This document shows positions 42,300 to 50,655 of a DNA stretch of 64,000 bases, piece by piece (position 1 is the first letter of the stretch; each line of letters begins with the position of its first letter). This stretch comes from Acidobacteriota bacterium. GTDB lineage: Bacteria; Acidobacteriota; Thermoanaerobaculia; Gp7-AA8; JAHWKK01. The stretch spans positions 111,076 through 175,075 of the forward strand of contig JAHWKK010000006.1 of the NCBI GenBank assembly GCA_019347945.1, in the 5' to 3' direction. The position numbers were made by a program, and so were the translations under genes. The notes under the pieces are model-generated. The model worked only from the letters and a program-made list of their open reading frames with translations. It was not told where the DNA came from and did no database searches.

Positions 42300-43088
42300 A
42301 TGATTCGAAGGGCCGCAGTCGCCGGAAGCTTTTATCCGGCCGAACCAGAAGTGCTGGGACGAGACGTCGACCGGATGCTTCGCGAAGCGCGCCCACGGAG
42401 AGAGGAGAAACTTCCTCGGGCGCTGATCGTGCCGCATGCCGGCTACGTCTACTCCGGATCGGTGGCGGCAGAGGCCTACCGGCTTCTCGAGTCGCACATC
42501 GGCAGAATCAATCGGGTTCTTCTTCTCGGGCCGAGCCACTTCGTCCCCTTCGACGGCCATGCAGTTCCGGCATCGGACGGTTTCATGACGCCTCTCGGGA
42601 CAGTCGAGCTCGATGCAGAAGGACGAGACCGACTCTCTGAACTGGATCACGTGATCGTATCGGACCTCCCCCACCAGCGGGAGCACAGCCTCGAAGTCCA
42701 GCTTCCCTTCCTGCAGCGGATCTTCGAGTCCGTTCCGCTGCTCCTCCCCGTCGCCGTCGGAACCGCACGGGCGGAGCAGACCGCCGAGATCATCCGGTCC
42801 GAATGGAACCGCGACGGAACGCTGGTGCTGATCTCGACCGACCTGAGCCATTACCTCCCCTACGACGATGCGCGCCGCGCCGACGCGAGAACGGCCGAAG
42901 CGATCCGGAGCTTCGACTTCGAGGCGATCCGGGACCGGGACGCATGCGGTCGATACCCGCTGCGGGGAGCGCTGCTGGCCGCAAAGGAAGACGAGCTGAC
43001 CATCCATGAGCTCGATCTGAGAAACTCCGGCGATACGGCCGGTCCGCGAAGCGAGGTCGTCGGCTATGGGGCCTGGGTCATCAACTGA
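42300..43088 (+). CDS. amrB: MEMO1-like protein, AmmeMemoRadiSam system protein B
   Basis: The 262-residue protein is a MEMO/AmrB homologue with the PHAGYVYSG motif (about 46-54), GPSHFVPF, and HSLEVQLPFLQ, which build the non-haem dioxygenase-like cleft. Its role is unresolved; human MEMO1 binds iron or copper. A GTG directly before the ATG could also be used. Its stop overlaps the next ATG (TGATG). The radical SAM partner AmrS is encoded at 46801-47913 rather than next door, and no AmrA is visible in the window. Confidence 0.9.
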   Translation: MIRRAAVAGSFYPAEPEVLGRDVDRMLREARPRREEKLPRALIVPHAGYVYSGSVAAEAYRLLESHIGRINRVLLLGPSHFVPFDGHAVPASDGFMTPLGTVELDAEGRDRLSELDHVIVSDLPHQREHSLEVQLPFLQRIFESVPLLLPVAVGTARAEQTAEIIRSEWNRDGTLVLISTDLSHYLPYDDARRADARTAEAIRSFDFEAIRDRDACGRYPLRGALLAAKEDELTIHELDLRNSGDTAGPRSEVVGYGAWVIN

Positions 43089-44155
43089 TGGCGAAAGTCG
43101 GAATCATCGGGACGGGATGGGGCACGCGTGTCCAGGTTCCGCGCTTCAGGGAAGCGGGCCTCGATGTTCGTGCCCTTTACGGACGCTCGCCGGAGAAGAC
43201 TCGCTCCGAGGCCGAAGAGGCCGGCATTCCGGAAGTCCATGAAGACTGGCGCGAGCTTCTCGAATCCGACATCGATGTCGTGACGATCGTCACGCCTCCA
43301 TTCCAGCACCTCGAAATGGCCTCCGCGGCTCTCGAAGCGGGGCTTCACGTGGTGAGCGAGAAGCCGACGGCGTTGAACGGCGATGAGGCTCGCCAGCTTC
43401 TGGAGGTCAGCCGCAGACATCCCGATCGGATCTCTCTGATCGATCATGAGCTTCGCTTTCTTCCCTCCACGCGTCGAGCGCTTGAAATGGTCCCGGATCT
43501 CGGGGAGATTCACTGGATCGACTGTACGTACAGCAGTCCGTCGCGCAACGACCCTGAACGCCGGTGGAACTGGTGGTCCGATGAGAGCAAGGGGGGCGGA
43601 GTGCTCGGGGCGATCGGTTCTCATCTCATCGATGCGTGCCGCCATCTCGTCGGTGAGGTGAACGGGGTGAGCGCAACGCTGAAGACGTTCATCGAATCGC
43701 GCCCGGACGGAAAGGGGCAGCGAAAAGAGGTGACCTCCGACGATTTCGCTTCGTTGACGCTCAGCATCGAGAGGGGCGTCACGGCGGCTCTGACGATGTC
43801 GGTCGTCTCAGGCGTCGATGAGCCGACGACGATCACGATTCACGGTCTGGAAGGAGCGCTGCGGCTGATCCAGGACGAGCTCTTCTTCGCGCGCACCGGA
43901 GAGGACTGGAAGCAGGTGGAAGTCGAGCGCGTCGGCGAGGGAGCGGGCGATTCTCCCGGCGGGAGCTTCGGAAGCGGGACCTACTGGCTCGGAAAGGCGC
44001 TGGCGCGCGCGATCGACGACGGAGACCGATCCGCGCTCGAGCCGGCCGCCACGTTCCACGATGGCCTCGTCCAGCAATTGGTTCTGGATGCGGCGCGTCG
44101 ATCCTCCCGCAACCAGAGCCGTTTCGAGCGCATCGAGCTGCCGGATCAGAAATAA
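43088..44155 (+). CDS. Gfo/Idh/MocA-family NAD(P)-dependent oxidoreductase
   Basis: The 355-residue protein has an N-terminal Rossmann domain (KVGIIGTGWGTRVQ) and the diagnostic EKPTA near residue 97, followed by the alpha/beta C-terminal domain with GAIGSHLIDACR. These enzymes act on sugars, inositol or similar polyols, or on biliverdin. The substrate is not predictable from the neighbours. Its start codon overlaps the amrB stop, so the two are probably cotranscribed. Confidence 0.9.
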   Translation: MAKVGIIGTGWGTRVQVPRFREAGLDVRALYGRSPEKTRSEAEEAGIPEVHEDWRELLESDIDVVTIVTPPFQHLEMASAALEAGLHVVSEKPTALNGDEARQLLEVSRRHPDRISLIDHELRFLPSTRRALEMVPDLGEIHWIDCTYSSPSRNDPERRWNWWSDESKGGGVLGAIGSHLIDACRHLVGEVNGVSATLKTFIESRPDGKGQRKEVTSDDFASLTLSIERGVTAALTMSVVSGVDEPTTITIHGLEGALRLIQDELFFARTGEDWKQVEVERVGEGAGDSPGGSFGSGTYWLGKALARAIDDGDRSALEPAATFHDGLVQQLVLDAARRSSRNQSRFERIELPDQK

Positions 44156-44183
44156 ACGAAGTCTCGGTTCGTTCGATCAGGAC

Positions 44184-45077
44184 GTGTCCCGGACCAGTCA
44201 AAATGATCATGATCTGATCGGAGCGCATGTCTCCGCGCGGGGCGGCGTCTGCAACGTCTTCGACCGGGCCGACGAGATCGGCGCGTCCGCCGTCGCGTTC
44301 TTCTCGAAGAACAACAATCGCTGGGCCGCGTCGCCGCTTGGCGAGGAAGAGTGCGCGACTTTTCGCGAGAGAAGACGGGCCAGCGGCGCGCCTCTGATGA
44401 TTCACGCCGCGTATCTGATCAACCTGGCGGCGACCGACGAGGGCATCCTGGAGCGCTCGATCGCCGGCCTCGAGGACGAGCTGCGACGCGCGGCGAAGCT
44501 CGGAGCCGAATCGCTCGTCATCCACCCCGGGGCGCACATGGGGGCCGGGGTCACGAAAGGAATCGACCGAATCGCGCGCGCTCTCGACGAGGTGCACCGC
44601 CGGCTGCCGGAGCTCGGGACGAAAACTCTTCTCGAGACCTCCGCCGGACAGGGGTCATCGCTCTGCTGCACGTTTGAGGAAATCGGCCGGATTCTCCGGC
44701 TGGTGGACGATCCGTCGCGCGTGGGGGTCTGCGTTGACACGTGCCACATATTCGCTGCCGGTTACGATTTCTCGACTCCCGGCGGGTGGTCTGCAATCGT
44801 CGACGAGATGGCCGAGCAGATCGGACTCGATCGGGTGGAGGCATTTCATCTCAACGATTCGAAGAGAGAGCTCGGTTCCCGGGTCGACCGGCATGAGCAC
44901 ATCGGCGAGGGGAAGATCGGCCTCGATCCGTTTGGTCAGATTCTCAATGATTCGAGGTTCCGAGAAATACCGAAGGTGATCGAGACACCCAAGACAGTGC
45001 CGGTCGAGTCGGATCTGGAGAACCTCCGGAGACTCCGCTCGCTGACTGGGCCGCTGGGCCGCCGACCGCCGCTATAA
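44184..45077 (+). CDS. nfo: Endonuclease IV
   Basis: The 297-residue AP endonuclease of the Nfo TIM-barrel family shows IGAHVSARGGV, LVIHPGAH, LETSAGQG, CVDTCHIFAAGYD, FHLNDSK and HEHIGEG, covering the trinuclear zinc ligands. It incises abasic sites in base-excision repair. It starts at GTG with only a weak ribosome site, so the exact start is uncertain. The stop lies 8 nt before the SelW-like gene, and its last codons overlap a TATAAT box. Confidence 0.93.
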   Translation: MSRTSQNDHDLIGAHVSARGGVCNVFDRADEIGASAVAFFSKNNNRWAASPLGEEECATFRERRRASGAPLMIHAAYLINLAATDEGILERSIAGLEDELRRAAKLGAESLVIHPGAHMGAGVTKGIDRIARALDEVHRRLPELGTKTLLETSAGQGSSLCCTFEEIGRILRLVDDPSRVGVCVDTCHIFAAGYDFSTPGGWSAIVDEMAEQIGLDRVEAFHLNDSKRELGSRVDRHEHIGEGKIGLDPFGQILNDSRFREIPKVIETPKTVPVESDLENLRRLRSLTGPLGRRPPL

Positions 45078-45078
45078 T
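45073..45078 (+). promoter_or_regulatory. Candidate -10 box for the SelW-like gene
   Basis: A perfect TATAAT ends 7 nt before the ATG of the SelW-like gene, overlapping the nfo stop. If used, transcription would begin at or next to the start codon, giving a leaderless mRNA, which fits the absence of a ribosome site. No good -35 box is seen. Confidence 0.35.
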
Positions 45079-45085
45079 CGCCTGC

Positions 45086-45346
45086 ATGGCCATCAGGATC
45101 GTTTACTGCGACACATGAGCTACTACAAGGACCAAAGCGGCGAGTTTCGCTGCGAGAATCGAAGATGATCTGAGTCATCCGGTGGAGCTTCAGAAGGGCC
45201 GCATCGGCCAGTTCGAGGTGTTCGTGAATGGACGTCTGGTGTTGTCCCGGAAGGGCGGTCTGCTCGCGAAGCTGATGAGCAAACCGTGGCCGAGCGACGA
45301 GGACGTGATATCGGCCGTGCGCGGTGCGATGCCGCAGGAGGATTGA
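45086..45346 (+). CDS. SelW/Rdx-family thioredoxin-like protein with in-frame TGA (predicted selenocysteine)
   Basis: Reading the TGA at 45116-45118 as selenocysteine gives an 86-residue protein that starts MAIRIVYCDTU, a CxxU motif (C8, U11) exactly where Rdx/SelW proteins have it. It continues with KAASFAARI, VELQKGRIGQFEVFVNG and RLVLSRKG, the typical SelW second half with a GxFEVxVxG strand, and a C-terminal helix. The frame is open to the TGA at 45344. SelW-like proteins are small thioredoxin-fold redox proteins, several of them natural selenoproteins. It has no ribosome site and sits 8 nt after nfo. A true stop at codon 11 is the alternative but leaves the conserved frame unexplained. 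Confidence 0.85.
45137..45153 (+). promoter_or_regulatory. Candidate bacterial SECIS hairpin in the SelW-like gene
   Basis: A 6-bp stem (GCGGCG with CGCTGC, one G-U pair) closes a 5-nt loop AGTTT with G at loop position 2. There are 24 nt between the TGA and the loop. This fits the bacterial SECIS rule of a G among the first two loop bases at 16-37 nt from TGA, though the loop lacks the stronger GGU. Confidence 0.6.
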
Positions 45347-45438
45347 CTCCCTTCAGGACCCTGGGCCGGGCCGCCGTTCAACCGGTCGGGTCAGTAAGGG
45401 GGTCTCCGGCCCTTCCACCAACTCCTGATGCTCTGACG

Positions 45439-45797
45439 TCAGATCCACCGGCACGTCCTGCGTCCGTCTTCGGAGCGCAGCAGAATCGTCACCCAGCTGC
45501 CGGCACCGATCACCGGAATGAGGACTTTGACCAGAGCCGGATCCCGCAGAGCCACAATGAAACCGGCCAACACGAAGGTGATCGCCAGTAGCAACGCGCC
45601 CCGCGACGGGACCAACGCCTCTCTTTTTCCCGGGCCCGACACCATGTCGGCACCCACAACCGCGAGCGCGAGGAGCAGCGGGGCCGCCATGACCAGCCAC
45701 CCGGCGTCGGCGGTCAGCACTGCAATGATGGTCGATGCAATGATGCCGCGCCGATAAGCAACGCGGGCACCAGATCGAGCGGTCGTTTTCGTGTCAT
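45439..45797 (-). pseudogene. Small membrane protein gene with an apparent -1 frameshift
   Basis: An ATG at 45797 with AGGAGG upstream opens a frame reading MTRKRPLDLVPALLIGA, but it soon reaches a stop. In the next frame, from about 45750, the sequence continues GIIASTIIAVLTADAGWLVM and three hydrophobic segments to 45439. Joining the two frames gives a plausible protein of about 118 residues with four membrane segments. One base is missing near 45748. This is either a pseudogene or a sequencing error; the family is unknown. Confidence 0.6.
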
Positions 45798-45843
45798 AGA
45801 ACCTCCTCTGATCGTTTACGTCCGTTTTTCTACTATGTTTTCC

Positions 45844-46653
45844 TCAGGCGGCGCCAGCCATGCCCGTAACGATGTGCGCGGGCGAGTCGAACACTACCTC
45901 TCCGTCGGGGGTGACGTACTCCGCGAGGACATCCTCCGCCTCGTCGAGGATCCTTTCGATGAGCTCTTCTTCCAGCACGACTCCCATCACGGGGAGCCAC
46001 CCTCGAAGATCGGCTTCGACCATCGTTCGAATCCCCGGAAAGCGCGCCGTCCCGGTGTGAGTCGCAACGTCAACCGACTCCAGTCCCGAGCTCTCGAACA
46101 TGGCGAACAGATCGGCCTTGTCGCCGAGCACGAATGGAGCCCGCAATGCGTCAGCTGCCGCCTTGCCCGCAAGACGTTGGAGCAACTCCACCTCCTCCGG
46201 ATAGGCCTCGGAATTCTCCAGGCTGTCCCAGACGGCCACAGCCAATCTCCCGTCCGGTTTCAGCACGCGACGCATCTCGCGCAAAGCCTGTGAACGATCG
46301 GAGAAGAACATGAGGCCGAACTGACTCACCACCGCATCGAACGAGCGGTCACTATAAGGAAGGGACTCGGCTGCCCCCTCCTCCCACTCGATGTGCGGTG
46401 CCGCCTCCTTCGCGATCGCGAGCATTCCGCGCCCCGGGTCGATTCCCGCGACAGATCCGGCGTCGCCGACGCGATCCGCCGCCTCTCTGGCCAGGACGCC
46501 GGTACCGCACGCCACGTCGAGGACTCGATCACCGCTTTCGACGCCGGCAGCATCGAGCACTCGAGGACACCATTGCCTGAAGAGGGCGGGTACGTGCAGG
46601 GCTTCGTATGCTCGCGCCCCCGCGATCTCCGCGTCCAAAGTGGGCTGGTTCAT
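45844..46653 (-). CDS. Class I SAM-dependent methyltransferase
   Basis: The 269-residue protein has a methyltransferase-11/UbiE-like fold with motif I VLDVACGTGVLA (about 42-53), an acidic motif II in VAGIDPG, SFDAVVSQFGLMF and LKPDGRLAVAVW. The ATG at 46653 has a near-perfect AGGAGGTGA ribosome site, so the upstream part of the open frame is not coding. It is probably a small-molecule methyltransferase; the substrate is unknown. It is divergent from amrS. Confidence 0.9.
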   Translation of the reverse strand: MNQPTLDAEIAGARAYEALHVPALFRQWCPRVLDAAGVESGDRVLDVACGTGVLAREAADRVGDAGSVAGIDPGRGMLAIAKEAAPHIEWEEGAAESLPYSDRSFDAVVSQFGLMFFSDRSQALREMRRVLKPDGRLAVAVWDSLENSEAYPEEVELLQRLAGKAAADALRAPFVLGDKADLFAMFESSGLESVDVATHTGTARFPGIRTMVEADLRGWLPVMGVVLEEELIERILDEAEDVLAEYVTPDGEVVFDSPAHIVTGMAGAA

Positions 46654-46800
46654 TCGCTCACCTCCTACGGTCGGTCTGACGGCCCGGTCATCCTGTCCGG
46701 GCGCGCCCGAGAGTTTATCAAGCACCCAGCAACATGTGAGTTGCACCGCGTCGTCAGATGTGCGCAATCACACGGGACGCGATGTTGTTATCACCAGACA

Positions 46801-47913
46801 ATGCACCGGACTGCACAACCTCTCGATCCTGCGCAACCCTCGGTCGTGAGGACGAAGTACTGGCACGTGCTGGAAGACGAACGGATCCAGTGCGACGTCT
46901 GCCCTCGAGCGTGCAAGCTGCGCGAAGGGCAGCGGGGAATGTGTTTCGTCCGGATGCGCGAAGAGGATCAGGTCGTCCTCACCTCGTACGGACGGTCGAG
47001 CGGGTTCTGCATCGATCCGATCGAGAAGAAGCCGTTGAATCACTTCCTCCCCGGGACATCGATTCTCTCGTTCGGAACGGCCGGCTGCAATCTCGCCTGC
47101 AGCTTCTGTCAGAACTGGGACATGAGCAAGTCGCGGGAGATGGACAGGTTGATGGACTCCGCCACCCCGGAGGACCTCGCAAAAGCGGCGAAGCGCCTCG
47201 GATGCAGCAGCATCGCATTCACGTACAACGATCCGGTGATCTTCATGGAGTACGCAATCGACACCGCGCTCGCCTGCCGCGAGGAGGGGATCCGGGCAGT
47301 GGCCGTCACCGCCGGGTACATCTGCGACGAGCCGCGCCGGGAGCTCTACAAATACATCGACGCCGCGAACGTCGATCTGAAGGCCTTCACCGAACGGTTC
47401 TACAAGGAAATCTGCTCCGCGAGCCTCTCTCACGTTCTCGACACCCTCGTCTATCTGCGTCATGAAACCGATGTATGGTTCGAGATCACGACTCTGCTGA
47501 TTCCAGGCGAGAACGACAGTCCTCGCGAAATCGAGGAGATGTCGAAGTGGATTTCCGACAATCTCGGGACGACGGTGCCGCTCCACTTCACCGCGTTCCA
47601 TCCCGACTACAGAATGAAGGACAAGCCGCCGACACCCCCCGCCACGCTGACACGAGCGCGGGAGATCGCTCTCGCGAATGGGCTCGAGTACGTATACACC
47701 GGAAACGTGCACGACCCGGCGGGCGGAAGCACCTACTGCAGGAGCTGCGGAGAGATGCTGATCGGTCGCGACTGGTACGAGCTGTCTGCCTGGAACCTCG
47801 ATCCGACGGGCAGGTGCCTCTCCTGCGGTACCCCCTGCGACGGTGTGTTCGACGGACCTCCCGGGAAGTGGGGGCGCCGACGGCAACCCGTCATGCTGAG
47901 CCGCGGAGCGTGA
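46801..47913 (+). CDS. amrS: AmmeMemoRadiSam system radical SAM enzyme
   Basis: The 370-residue radical SAM enzyme of the AmrS/PflA-like group has the cluster motif CNLACSFCQNW (CxxxCxxC) near residue 97. An N-terminal Cys-rich segment IQCDVCPRACKL and C-terminal pairs CRSCG and CLSCG may bind zinc or extra clusters. The starts at 46801 (ATG) and 46846 (GTG) are both possible. It is separated from amrB by five genes, and AmrA is not seen. The reaction is unknown; family members are predicted to act with the MEMO and AMMECR1 proteins. Confidence 0.9.
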   Translation: MHRTAQPLDPAQPSVVRTKYWHVLEDERIQCDVCPRACKLREGQRGMCFVRMREEDQVVLTSYGRSSGFCIDPIEKKPLNHFLPGTSILSFGTAGCNLACSFCQNWDMSKSREMDRLMDSATPEDLAKAAKRLGCSSIAFTYNDPVIFMEYAIDTALACREEGIRAVAVTAGYICDEPRRELYKYIDAANVDLKAFTERFYKEICSASLSHVLDTLVYLRHETDVWFEITTLLIPGENDSPREIEEMSKWISDNLGTTVPLHFTAFHPDYRMKDKPPTPPATLTRAREIALANGLEYVYTGNVHDPAGGSTYCRSCGEMLIGRDWYELSAWNLDPTGRCLSCGTPCDGVFDGPPGKWGRRRQPVMLSRGA

Positions 47914-47976
47914 GAACCGACGAGCCGCGGATCGTCCTCTAGCTCGATGCAACCGATGATCGGGCGGCCTCTTCGC

Positions 47977-49908
47977 TCAGGCGCGCCTCTGCTCTCCTTC
48001 CTCCCTCTCGCGAATTGCGAAATAGAAGGTCGCTCCTTTGTCCGGCGCCGCTTCGGCCCAGATGCGCCCACCGTGCCGCTCCATGATGCGACGGACGGTC
48101 GAGAGCCCAACGCCCGTACCGTGGAAAGCCGTTTTGGAGTGGAGCCGCTTGAACGGCGTGAAGAGACCGGAAGCTTTGCTCATGTCGAAGCCCGCCCCGT
48201 TGTCGCGGACGAATACGACTTTCTCTCCCTCTTCCTCGATCACGCCCACCTCGATCTCCGCCTGATCGGTGCGGCTCGAGTATTTCCACGCGTTACCGAG
48301 GAGATTCTCCATGGCGATCTCCATGAGGGACTCATCGGAATAGAGCGTGATTCCAGGCTCGACGTGCCACTCGACTCTCCGCGACGGCTCTCGGGCTTGC
48401 AGGCGGCTGAGGATTTCCTCCGACATCTTACTGATGTCCACCTCCGACTTCTCCAGGGCTCCGATCGACGCGCGGCTCAGCTTGAGGTGATCGGTAATCA
48501 GCTCGTTCATCCGGTCGGCGCTTTCGATGACCTCGGCGAGCATTTTCCGGCCATCCTCACCGATTTCGTCCCAGAGGTCCATCTTCAGAAGTCCGAGATA
48601 ACCGATCATTCCGGCCAGCGGGCCCCTCAGATCGTGGGAGACCATGGAGTTGAATGCCTCGAGCGACTCGTTGGCGGTGAGCAGCTCGGCAGTCCGGAGC
48701 TGAACTCGCCGTTCGAGCTCGACGTTGAGCTGGAGAAGACGTTCGTCTTTTTCCACCAGCTGGGAGATGGTCTGGTGCAGCGCAACTGAGAGCTGGCCGA
48801 TCTCGTCGTGCCGATCGGGAAATACCGGGACGCTCTTCTGGAGTCCCGCTTCGACCAGCCGGGCGCCCCTGCTCAGGTCCCGCAGCGGCCGGGTGACGTA
48901 ATTCGCGGCGAACCAGCCGACCAGGCCGAACAGCAGCGTCAGGGCGATCCCCCAGCCGAAAACGTTGAATCGATGCTCGGATACGGGCGCGAAGGCGATC
49001 TCTTCCGGCTGCCGCACCAATACGAGCCAGTCGAACCCGGGAAAATCGATGAACCCGTCAGCGGACGCAAAAGCCGTGAGGAAGCGGCCATCCTCCCAAT
49101 CGATCAGGGCGTGTCCACCTCCCTCTTCGCGGACGCGCGACCGAATCGTTTCCGGAACTTCAAGGTCGATCATCGAATCGTCCCCGATCACCACCGAGGC
49201 GTTCCGGTCGATGATCATGATCTCTACCGAACCGCGATCGTGTCGAGCGCTGACGATCCGTTCCGCGACATCCTCGGCCCAGTCGAGCCGGATGAGAGCG
49301 GCGAGGACGCGCCCGCCTTCCACCGGAAGCGAAATGTCGACGTATCTGGCCGGGCGACCGCCACTCGTCCGTTCGGGCAGGAATCCCTTCAGCAGAACCG
49401 GCTCGTGAAGGTCGCCGAAATACACCTCCTCGCGCCCCTCCCTGAACCAGGGCCGGTTGCTCGCGTCACGGCCCTCGCTCAACCCCTCGGTTCCGGCGAG
49501 CACCTCGCCGTCCGGGTTCACCAGTCCGATCCAGGCGTACATCGGAAAGCTGCTCTTGACTCGCTCGAGCACGTCTCGAACCGCGACCGCAGGAGTCTCT
49601 TCATCGACGAGCTCCGGGACCGTGGCGATGATTTTCAAATCACTATACCTGGCGTGAAGATCCTGGTCGAGGCTGTCGGCAATCTCACCGGAAAGCCGGT
49701 TCAGCGACTCACCGATGTAGCTCCGGAAGCTGTCGCGAAGCACTTCTCCGGACAACCAGGCTCCGGTCAGAGCCATGATGAAGCCGAGCAGAGTGAAGAC
49801 CAGCCAGACCTGAGCCCGCAAGCCTCGCCTGGGATTCTGCAGATCGGCAGCGATCTGCTCGATCGGTTCCGCGATCTGCCTGCTCGCTCGCTTCGCCGTC
49901 AACTTCAT
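47977..49908 (-). CDS. dCache-HAMP sensor histidine kinase
   Basis: The 643-residue membrane kinase has two transmembrane segments (about 33-52 and 325-347) that enclose a large periplasmic dCache sensor domain, with a YxW-type ligand loop region (YAWIGLVNPDGEVL, RPWFREGRE). A HAMP domain (about 350-400), HisKA with SHDLRGPLAGM (about 433) and HATPase_c with NLLGNAWKYS and GTGVGLS follow. It probably senses a small extracellular ligand. It ends with an AT-poor gap and is monocistronic; no regulator is adjacent. Confidence 0.93.
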   Translation of the reverse strand: MKLTAKRASRQIAEPIEQIAADLQNPRRGLRAQVWLVFTLLGFIMALTGAWLSGEVLRDSFRSYIGESLNRLSGEIADSLDQDLHARYSDLKIIATVPELVDEETPAVAVRDVLERVKSSFPMYAWIGLVNPDGEVLAGTEGLSEGRDASNRPWFREGREEVYFGDLHEPVLLKGFLPERTSGGRPARYVDISLPVEGGRVLAALIRLDWAEDVAERIVSARHDRGSVEIMIIDRNASVVIGDDSMIDLEVPETIRSRVREEGGGHALIDWEDGRFLTAFASADGFIDFPGFDWLVLVRQPEEIAFAPVSEHRFNVFGWGIALTLLFGLVGWFAANYVTRPLRDLSRGARLVEAGLQKSVPVFPDRHDEIGQLSVALHQTISQLVEKDERLLQLNVELERRVQLRTAELLTANESLEAFNSMVSHDLRGPLAGMIGYLGLLKMDLWDEIGEDGRKMLAEVIESADRMNELITDHLKLSRASIGALEKSEVDISKMSEEILSRLQAREPSRRVEWHVEPGITLYSDESLMEIAMENLLGNAWKYSSRTDQAEIEVGVIEEEGEKVVFVRDNGAGFDMSKASGLFTPFKRLHSKTAFHGTGVGLSTVRRIMERHGGRIWAEAAPDKGATFYFAIREREEGEQRRA

Positions 49909-49965
49909 CCGTCAATCATAAGACGGTCCGGCCGCTTTTCCGTTCGCACCGATCGTCCGGGATGC

Positions 49966-50424
49966 CTACCATCGGTGCCACGCGGGGTGGCCTTCGCGCA
50001 CGCGGACGAAGGTTCCGCGGCAGGTTGCTGTCGTGGTTCCGTCGACCTCGATCGACGCATCGACCACGATTCGATCCTCCTCCGACTCCGCAATGCTCGA
50101 TCGGATCGTCAGCTCCTTCATCGGCGTCGGTCGCCGCAACCGCACGTGGAAATCCCCGGTCACGGTCACCGGAGGCTTCGATTCGCCGTCCCTCTGCATG
50201 ATGTGCCAGGCAGCAGTCCAGTTGCTGTGGCAATCGAGCAGTGCTCCGATGATTCCTCCGTTGATCACGCCGGGAAAGGCCTGGTGATGGTCCTCCGGGG
50301 TCCATTGCGCGACGAGCCCTTCCCCCGCGGGAAAGCTTCGGATGCGGAGCCCCTTCGGGTTCGACGGGCCGCAGCCGAAGCAGATGACACCGGGCCCGTA
50401 CTCTTCCTGAATACTCTTTTCCAT
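49966..50424 (-). CDS. PaaI-like hotdog thioesterase
   Basis: The 152-residue protein has the hotdog fold of the PaaI/4HBT group, with CFGCGPSNPKGL at the N-terminus, the FPGVINGGIIGALLDCHSNW helix (about 49-68) typical of acyl-CoA thioesterases, and VTVTGDFHVRLRRPTP. It probably hydrolyses a small acyl-CoA thioester. It is downstream of the long hairpin element and on the same strand as the SPOR-gene operon. Confidence 0.87.
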   Translation of the reverse strand: MEKSIQEEYGPGVICFGCGPSNPKGLRIRSFPAGEGLVAQWTPEDHHQAFPGVINGGIIGALLDCHSNWTAAWHIMQRDGESKPPVTVTGDFHVRLRRPTPMKELTIRSSIAESEEDRIVVDASIEVDGTTTATCRGTFVRVREGHPAWHRW

Positions 50425-50436
50425 GGCCCGATCTTA

Positions 50437-50613
50437 CCCGGATTAATTCATGAGACGTCTACTGCGGAGGCGGAAAGCAGCGTGGCTACAGCGTTGCGCT
50501 CGATTCGGCTCCTCGACATACTGCAAGTATGCCTGCGTCGCCGAACTCGTCGCGCGCCTCGTATCCACACCACTTTCCACCTCCTCGCGACGACATCTCA
50601 TGAATAAACCGGG
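50437..50613. repeat. Long imperfect palindrome (about 177 nt)
   Basis: Arms of about 80 nt run from CCCGGATTAATTCATGAG inwards and from ATCTCATGAATAAACCGGG outwards, meeting at the centre CATACTGCAAGTATG. Mismatches between arms are mostly C-to-T type, so the minus-strand transcript would form G-U pairs and fold as one long hairpin. It lies between the SPOR gene (stop at 50656) and the thioesterase gene (start at 50424), both on the minus strand. Confidence 0.8.
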
Positions 50614-50655
50614 TTAACCGGTCGAAGCTCCTCGAGCCGGACTCCCGGCTGCGTG

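Noticed and set aside
48808..50607. A 599-residue open frame on the plus strand
   Set aside because: It runs antisense through the dCache kinase and the thioesterase and across the palindrome; its composition is that of a shadow frame.
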